A stretch of 64,000 nt of DNA from Bacteroidetes bacterium UBA1935 (GTDB lineage: Bacteria > Bacteroidota > Bacteroidia > Chitinophagales > Chitinophagaceae), in contig DDFF01000012.1 of NCBI GenBank assembly GCA_002337045.1, positions 1-64,000 on the forward strand, written 5' to 3'. This document shows positions 58,954 through 64,000 of the stretch, one piece after another. Under the pieces are notes generated by a model. It saw only the letters and a list, made by a program, of their open reading frames with translations. It was not told the DNA's origin and made no database searches. A program made the position numbers and the translations under genes. How positions within the stretch are numbered: position 1 is the first letter of the stretch; the number at the start of each line of letters is the position of its first letter.

Positions 58954-60984
58954 ATGCTGCGCAAGGAACTGGAGATAGCTACATTCGGTGATCTGCTCTA
59001 CCACTACCCTTACCGCTACTTCGACAGGACGAGGGTTGACAAAGTATCAGGAATAAATGGCACTACTGAATATGTGCAATTGCTGGGCACCATCGTCAAT
59101 ATATTTGAAGAAGGAGAAGGCAGAAAGAAAAGATTGGTTGCCACATTTTACGATGAAACAGGACAGATAGAACTGATATGGTTTCAGGGTGCGCAGTGGA
59201 TGAAAAAATCGCTGGTAGATCACGGGAGATATATTCTGTTCGGTAAGGTTTCATTCTTTAATGGTGTACCAAACATTGCCCACCCCGAAATAGAGCCCCT
59301 AAATAGTGAAACGGCTATACCGGGCATGCAACCTGTTTATCCTACCACGGAAAAACTACGTGCAAGAGGTATCAGCAACCGTTCTTTTGCCAAGATAACC
59401 CAAAGCCTTTTTGAGAAAGTAAAACAGGGAGATATACCCGAGATACTCCCTCCTAATATCATAAGCCAGTATCAACTGTGCAGCCGCTATAATGCCATTA
59501 AATGGATTCACTTCCCCGATACGGAGGAACATATGCAGGCTGCACGCTACAGGCTGAAGTGGGAAGAATTATTAGCTTCTCAACTAAAGATTGCCAAACT
59601 ACGTCTGCAACATACCGTTCAGCCGGGTTGGAGATATGATAAGGTTGGAGATAACTTCAATAACTTCTATAATAACCACCTTCCCTTTCAACTTACAGGT
59701 GCACAGAAACGTGTATTGAAAGAAATAAGAATAGATACTGCTACAGGCAAACAGATGAATCGCCTGTTGCAAGGCGATGTTGGTAGTGGCAAAACAATGG
59801 TAGCTGTTATGGCTATGCTGCTTGCTATGGACAATGGTTTCCAAGCATGTTTGATGGCACCTACGGAAATACTTGCACAGCAACATTTTCAAGGCACAAA
59901 AAAGCTGCTGGACGAAATGGGTATTCCTGTAGCAGTACTTACGGGTACCACTAAAGGCAAAGAAAGAAAAGAAACATTGCAGGGATTGAAAGACGGTACC
60001 ATACCCATAGTTGTAGGCACACATGCCCTGCTGGAGGATACCGTACTGTTTCACAATCTTGGAATGGCCATTATAGATGAGCAGCACAGGTTTGGTGTGG
60101 CACAGCGTTCGCGCCTATGGCAGAAGAATACCACTCCACCCCATGTGCTTGTAATGACAGCAACGCCTATACCACGTACGTTGGCTATGACACTGTATGG
60201 TGACCTTGATGTATCTGTAATAGACGAGCTACCTCCCGGCAGGCAGGAAATAAAAACTGTTCATCGCAATGAAATGCGCCGTGCCAATGTGATGGATTTT
60301 ATCAGAACCGAAATTGATAAAGGCAGGCAGGCATACATCGTATATCCGCTTATAGAAGAGTCTGAAAAAATGGATTACGAAAGCCTGATGGCAGGCTTTG
60401 AACAGGTTAAAGTCTTCTTCCCCGACCATAAGTATAATATTGCCATGGTGCATGGCAAACAAGATGCACAGGAGCGGGAACGCAACATGCAGCGTTTTGT
60501 AGCAGGGCATGCACATATACTGGTTGCCACTACTGTGATAGAAGTGGGCGTAAACGTACCCAACGCCAGCGTGATGCTGATAGAAAGTGCTGAGCGTTTC
60601 GGGCTTTCTCAGCTACACCAGCTACGTGGCCGTGTAGGCCGTGGTGCAGAGCAGTCTTATTGTATACTGCTAACGGGCAATAAGCTATCGAACGAAAGTG
60701 CAGAGCGCATGAAAATCATGACCTCTACATCCAATGGTTTCATCATCGCCGAAAAAGACCTTGCCATGCGTGGACCGGGCGACCTATCTGGTACACGCCA
60801 AAGTGGTATTCTGAAATTTAAACTGGCAGATATAGTAGACGATAGCGCTATACTGGAACAGACACGTATAGCTGCGCAACAGATTATTACTGCCGACCCC
60901 GGCCTTACCCACCCCCAGCACGCTCCCATACGTAACATCCTATTACAGGAAAAAGCCACGAATAACTGGGCTAAAATAAGCTAA
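58954..60984 (+). CDS. recG: ATP-dependent DNA helicase RecG
   Basis: The protein is RecG, the branch-migration helicase that processes Holliday junctions and stalled forks. From the ATG at 58954 it has 676 residues, with a wedge domain (OB fold, about 50-180), Walker A (LLQGDVGSGKTMVA), IIDEQHRFGVAQR, the RVGRGAEQSYC motif VI and the TRG motif GPGDLSGTRQSG. However, the conserved N-terminal RecG segment continues upstream in the same frame: codons from 58882 read ISNFASILESPIEYLKGVGP up to the ATG. No ATG, GTG or TTG is present there, so the real start is probably non-standard (ATC at 58882 fits best), or a base is changed. Confidence 0.93.
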   Translation: MLRKELEIATFGDLLYHYPYRYFDRTRVDKVSGINGTTEYVQLLGTIVNIFEEGEGRKKRLVATFYDETGQIELIWFQGAQWMKKSLVDHGRYILFGKVSFFNGVPNIAHPEIEPLNSETAIPGMQPVYPTTEKLRARGISNRSFAKITQSLFEKVKQGDIPEILPPNIISQYQLCSRYNAIKWIHFPDTEEHMQAARYRLKWEELLASQLKIAKLRLQHTVQPGWRYDKVGDNFNNFYNNHLPFQLTGAQKRVLKEIRIDTATGKQMNRLLQGDVGSGKTMVAVMAMLLAMDNGFQACLMAPTEILAQQHFQGTKKLLDEMGIPVAVLTGTTKGKERKETLQGLKDGTIPIVVGTHALLEDTVLFHNLGMAIIDEQHRFGVAQRSRLWQKNTTPPHVLVMTATPIPRTLAMTLYGDLDVSVIDELPPGRQEIKTVHRNEMRRANVMDFIRTEIDKGRQAYIVYPLIEESEKMDYESLMAGFEQVKVFFPDHKYNIAMVHGKQDAQERERNMQRFVAGHAHILVATTVIEVGVNVPNASVMLIESAERFGLSQLHQLRGRVGRGAEQSYCILLTGNKLSNESAERMKIMTSTSNGFIIAEKDLAMRGPGDLSGTRQSGILKFKLADIVDDSAILEQTRIAAQQIITADPGLTHPQHAPIRNILLQEKATNNWAKIS

Positions 60985-61033
60985 GGCACAATTTATAATG
61001 CACTATTTCGTTGTATTTAAAAAAACAACCTAT

Positions 61034-61450
61034 ATGCGTTTTGCTTGTATCTGTATAATCTGCTTTAGTATTGCTTCTTGTAAAAAACATGATGATACTG
61101 TCACAACTCAACAGAATACTACAACCGATACCTCTAAACCAACAGACACTACTCTTGGAATTACCTCTACTTCAATAATCTATTATGGAACTTTAAATAC
61201 AGACGGTTCTTTAGAGCCTGATGCAACTGTAAAAGTTACTTATCGTTCAAATGCTAGCAAGGATAATACTATTACATTCTCTAATGATCCATTTGACGGG
61301 ACTTTTACTATTAACCCACAAAAGCAATATGATTCTTCAGCATACCATCTAGCGTTCCATTATGTACTTAGGGGTGACAGTCTTTACGCTACTAAAACAG
61401 CCTGGAGTGGTGATATAAGAATATGGTCATTCAATGGAAAAAGAAAATAA
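61034..61450 (+). CDS. small lipoprotein, unknown function
   Basis: The 138-residue protein starts with a lipoprotein signal (MRFACICIICFSIASC), then a low-complexity Thr/Asp-rich linker (HDDTVTTQQNTTTDTSKPTD) and a beta-rich C-terminal part (SIIYYGTLNTDGSLEPDATV and following). The ATG at 61034 is preferred over 60998, since it puts the lipobox correctly. No family is recognised. It follows recG by about 50 bases in the same direction but seems functionally unrelated. Confidence 0.7.
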   Translation: MRFACICIICFSIASCKKHDDTVTTQQNTTTDTSKPTDTTLGITSTSIIYYGTLNTDGSLEPDATVKVTYRSNASKDNTITFSNDPFDGTFTINPQKQYDSSAYHLAFHYVLRGDSLYATKTAWSGDIRIWSFNGKRK

Positions 61451-61538
61451 AACTGTATTAAAATAATAATCAACCCTTAACAACACCCTCATCATTTTCC
61501 CCATCTTAACTATCGAAAAAATTTATTGTTAAATTTAA

Positions 61539-61577
61539 TTAAACGTTTGTTTAAGTTAAACGTTTGTTTGAATTTTG
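61539..61577 (+). promoter_or_regulatory. tandem TetR operators in promoter
   Basis: TTAAACGTTTGTTTAA (61539-61554) is a perfect inverted repeat (TTAAAC/GTTTAA) with a four-base centre. A second copy with one change follows at 61556-61571, 17 bases on. The sites cover a promoter made of TTTG (61546-61549), 20 bases and GAATTTTG (61570-61577), so a bound repressor should block transcription. Confidence 0.7.
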
Positions 61578-61595
61578 TGTTGTAATTCTGATTTT

Positions 61596-62225
61596 ATGGA
61601 ATACACAGATAAACAAGTACAAATAATCGATACTGCTCAGGATCTGTTTGCAGAGAATGGATACGACGGTACATCTATACGCGATATTGCAAAAGCCGCA
61701 GGTATTAATGTGGCGATGGTATCCTACTATTTCGGTTCTAAGGAAGGGCTACTGGAAGCTATATTTTCCCGTCATGCAGAATACGTGCGACTGAAACTGG
61801 AAAACCTGATCCAAGACAAGAGCCAATCCCCTTTCCAAAAAATGGAAGTGATTATTGACTCTTATATAGACAAATACTTTTCTCAACAACCATTTCATAA
61901 ACTGGTAGCTCGTTCCCAACTCTCAAACAGCAACAAACCTGTAAAGGATATGCTGAATGACATGAAAAAAAGAAATCAGGATCTGATCAAACGATTGATA
62001 AACGAAGGACAGAAGACAGGAGAATTTAAGAAGAATATAGACGTACAGATGCTGATGTCTACCATGCTGGGAACAGCCAACCAGGTTATGACCACACAAG
62101 ACTTCTACCGAGAAGTAAACAATATGACAGACCTGCCGGACGAAGAATTTTTGAAAATACTGAAGAAAAAACTACGCGCACATTTACAAGCACTATTTAA
62201 AGCAATCTTAAAAAATGAGGACTAA
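61596..62225 (+). CDS. TetR family transcription regulator
   Basis: The 209-residue protein has an N-terminal TetR helix-turn-helix (IIDTAQDLFAENGYDGTSIRDIAKAAGINVAMVSYYFGSKEGLLEAIF) and an all-helical ligand-binding domain. The ATG at 61596 gives the typical short lead; an upstream TTG at 61575 adds seven unrelated residues. Tandem operators lie 25-57 bases before the start, so it probably represses its own operon. The tolC-like gene overlaps its end by 11 bases, which makes it the local repressor of the efflux system. Confidence 0.93.
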   Translation: MEYTDKQVQIIDTAQDLFAENGYDGTSIRDIAKAAGINVAMVSYYFGSKEGLLEAIFSRHAEYVRLKLENLIQDKSQSPFQKMEVIIDSYIDKYFSQQPFHKLVARSQLSNSNKPVKDMLNDMKKRNQDLIKRLINEGQKTGEFKKNIDVQMLMSTMLGTANQVMTTQDFYREVNNMTDLPDEEFLKILKKKLRAHLQALFKAILKNED

Positions 62226-63564
62226 ATACTACATAATGGCTCTATTGCTACCCTTCAGCTATATAGCCAATGCACAAAACAGTAGAAGCTTATCGCTGGA
62301 TGAAGCGATAAGTCTGAGCCTGAAAAACAGCAAAGACATCAGGCTGAATGAAGCAAAAATTAAAGAAGCAACAGCATCGTTGAATGAAGCCAGAGGCCGC
62401 AGACTACCGGACTTAAGTGTGTCGGGCAGTTATCTGCGCCTGAATCAACCCAACGTTGATTTAAAAGTGAAACTGGGCAACAGCTCTTCTACCGGCACAG
62501 AAGGTTCGGGTAGCAGTTCAGGCTCCGGTGGTGGCTTGGTTGTAAATGAGGCATCATATGTACTGGCCAATCTGTCAGTACCGGTATTTGCAGGGTTTAA
62601 AATTACCTATGGTGTGCAAGCTGCAAAATACCTGCAAAAAGCTGCTACACTGGATGCAGCTAAAAACAGGGAAGAAGTAATTACAAATACAATAGCCGCC
62701 TACAGCAATATGTACAAAGCCAAAGCAGCACTGGAAATTGTAAAAGAAAACCTGAAACAGTCTAAAAATCGTGTAGCAGACTTCAGTAATCTGGAACGCA
62801 ATGGCCTGATGGCAAAGAACGATTTACTAAAAGCGCAACTACAGCAATCTAATATAGAGCTTGCACTGCTGGATGCTGAAAACAACTGGAAAATCACCTA
62901 CATATCAATGAACCTGATGTTGGGACTGCCTGAAGAAACAGAACTGATACCTGATTCTACAGCATTTGCAGTAACTAATGACAGCAAAACATTTGAGGAA
63001 TGGGAAACAATAGCGTTGCAAAACCGTAAAGACCTTGAAGCCATGAACTGGAGAGTAAAAGCTGCACGTGCAGGCGTGAAAGCAGCCTATGGCGACTACT
63101 ACCCTTCTGCAGCACTGACAGGTGGCTATGTAGCAGCTAACATTCCGGGTTTGGTAACACTTACCAATGTAGTAAATGGTGGTATAGGCGTAAAATATAC
63201 TCCTTCATCATTATGGAAAGCAGGCGCTAAGGTAAGAGAATCAAAAGCTCGCTTGCAAGAAACAGAAGCCATGGGCGATATGCTGAATGATGGCATCAGG
63301 CTGCAGGTAGCGCAGGCTTATCAAAACTATCTGTCGAGCATCAAGAAGATAGATGTATATAACAAAGCATACGAACAGGCTAGTGAAAACTACCGCATTG
63401 TAAAAAACAAATACGACAACAGCCTTGCAACTACTACAGACCTGCTTGATGCGGACGTTGCTGCATTGCAGGCAAAACTTAATTACTCATTCTCAAAAAC
63501 AGATGCAGTAGTTGCTTACAAAAAACTATTGCTGACAACAGGAACAATTAAAGAAAACAATTAA
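62215..63564 (+). CDS. TolC family outer-membrane efflux protein
   Basis: The 449-residue protein has a signal peptide (MALLLPFSYIANA) and two repeats of the TolC/OEP fold: LSLKNSKDIRLNEAKIKEATAS near the start and LEAMNWRVKAARAGVKAAYGDYYP later, with helical coiled coils in between. A Ser/Gly-rich loop (SSTGTEGSGSSSGSGGG) marks an extracellular or turn position. It forms the outer-membrane channel of a tripartite efflux pump. It is translationally coupled to tetR (11-base overlap), and the HlyD adaptor gene follows 26 bases on. Confidence 0.93.
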   Translation: MRTKYYIMALLLPFSYIANAQNSRSLSLDEAISLSLKNSKDIRLNEAKIKEATASLNEARGRRLPDLSVSGSYLRLNQPNVDLKVKLGNSSSTGTEGSGSSSGSGGGLVVNEASYVLANLSVPVFAGFKITYGVQAAKYLQKAATLDAAKNREEVITNTIAAYSNMYKAKAALEIVKENLKQSKNRVADFSNLERNGLMAKNDLLKAQLQQSNIELALLDAENNWKITYISMNLMLGLPEETELIPDSTAFAVTNDSKTFEEWETIALQNRKDLEAMNWRVKAARAGVKAAYGDYYPSAALTGGYVAANIPGLVTLTNVVNGGIGVKYTPSSLWKAGAKVRESKARLQETEAMGDMLNDGIRLQVAQAYQNYLSSIKKIDVYNKAYEQASENYRIVKNKYDNSLATTTDLLDADVAALQAKLNYSFSKTDAVVAYKKLLLTTGTIKENN

Positions 63565-63590
63565 TCAACAAATCCATTATTCTGAATTAT

Positions 63591-64000
63591 ATGCAACAGG
63601 AACATAAACAAGAACAACCAAAACCAAAAAGCAAACGTTTTGCAATAGTATTAGGTGCACTGGTAACGGTGGGTGCAATATTTGGCATCACTAAATATGT
63701 ACATGCACTGCACCATGAAGAAACAGATGATGCACAGATAGATGCCTACATAAGCCCTGTGATACCACGCGTACCCGGGTATGTAAACGAAATACGTGTT
63801 ACCGATAACCAATTGGTAAAAAAAGGTGATACCCTGCTGATACTGGACGACAGAGATCTGAAAATAAAACTGCAACAAGCAGAAGCTGCACTACTGGCTG
63901 CGCAAAGCGGACTGGGCATAGCAGAGGCAGGTTCATCAGCATCGCAGGCAAATGTGGCTACAAGTGCAGCAAATGTAACGGCACTGAATGCACAGGTGGA
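63591..64000 (+). CDS. HlyD/EmrA-type membrane fusion protein (partial)
   Basis: The gene runs off the right edge after 136 full codons. Visible parts are a hydrophilic Gln/Lys-rich start (MQQEHKQEQPKPKSKRF), one membrane anchor (about 17-37), the lipoyl-like first half (ISPVIPRVPGYVNEIRVTDN, LVKKGDTLLILDD) and the start of the alpha-helical coiled coil. This is the EmrA/HlyD type of periplasmic adaptor, which joins a TolC channel to an inner-membrane pump. The inner-membrane partner, probably an EmrB-type MFS protein, should lie just beyond the window. Confidence 0.93.
   Translation, partial: MQQEHKQEQPKPKSKRFAIVLGALVTVGAIFGITKYVHALHHEETDDAQIDAYISPVIPRVPGYVNEIRVTDNQLVKKGDTLLILDDRDLKIKLQQAEAALLAAQSGLGIAEAGSSASQANVATSAANVTALNAQV

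Overview
The window looks like a chromosomal segment of a Bacteroidota bacterium, most likely of the Chitinophagaceae type. The evidence is the fused LpxC-FabZ gene, several secreted proteins with C-terminal type IX secretion (T9SS) sorting domains, a large carboxypeptidase-regulatory/beta-barrel outer-membrane protein, many lipoproteins, promoters that fit the Bacteroidota pattern TTTG-(about 19)-TAnnTTTG, and small families typical of the phylum (DUF983, DUF2027-Smr, DUF1801, DUF1343/NamZ). I see no rRNA, tRNA, CRISPR array, prophage or intact insertion sequence.

Layout. 1-9.4 kb: envelope and lipoprotein genes, a membrane-fused spermidine-synthase-like protein and a glyoxalase, separated by unusually repeat-rich spacers (TTGTCC palindromes, a dispersed TTGATTRGT element, a nested inverted-repeat island). 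9.4-14.1 kb: ileS followed 6 bases later by a TraR/DksA-type protein with a long histone-H1-like Lys/Ala/Pro tail. 14.2-19.3 kb: small membrane or secreted proteins and a large T9SS-exported nuclease. 19.3-23.2 kb: a tight seven-gene minus-strand operon of small stress or enzyme-like proteins, divergent from a GlxA-type AraC regulator. 23.2-29.7 kb: a transglutaminase-like protein, a ferredoxin-IscX-cold-shock cluster, a fatty acid desaturase with interleaved inverted repeats upstream, and small unknown genes. 29.7-38.6 kb: an MFS pump, MtgA, a double-OmpA-domain protein, an SGNH hydrolase, Smr and RdgB proteins, and a 3-hydroxyacyl-CoA dehydrogenase. 38.7-50.2 kb: TgpA-like transglutaminase, class A PBP, HD phosphohydrolase, then the lipid A operon lpxD-lpxC/fabZ-lpxA with an overlapping ABC ATPase, and an MFS transporter. 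50.2-64 kb: a 1277-residue MMPL-acyltransferase-methyltransferase fusion, NamZ-like muramidase, SlyD-like isomerase, ExbB/ExbD, a Crp/Fnr regulator paired with a T9SS thiol protein, recG, and a TetR-TolC-HlyD efflux operon cut by the right edge.

Together the genes are dominated by envelope construction (lipid A, peptidoglycan polymerisation and turnover, lipid modification), export and small-molecule efflux. The most unusual features are non-coding: four TTGTCC palindromes bracketing one lipoprotein gene, a repeat present three times in 5 kb, overlapping inverted repeats before the desaturase, and a recG gene whose conserved N-terminus has no standard start codon.
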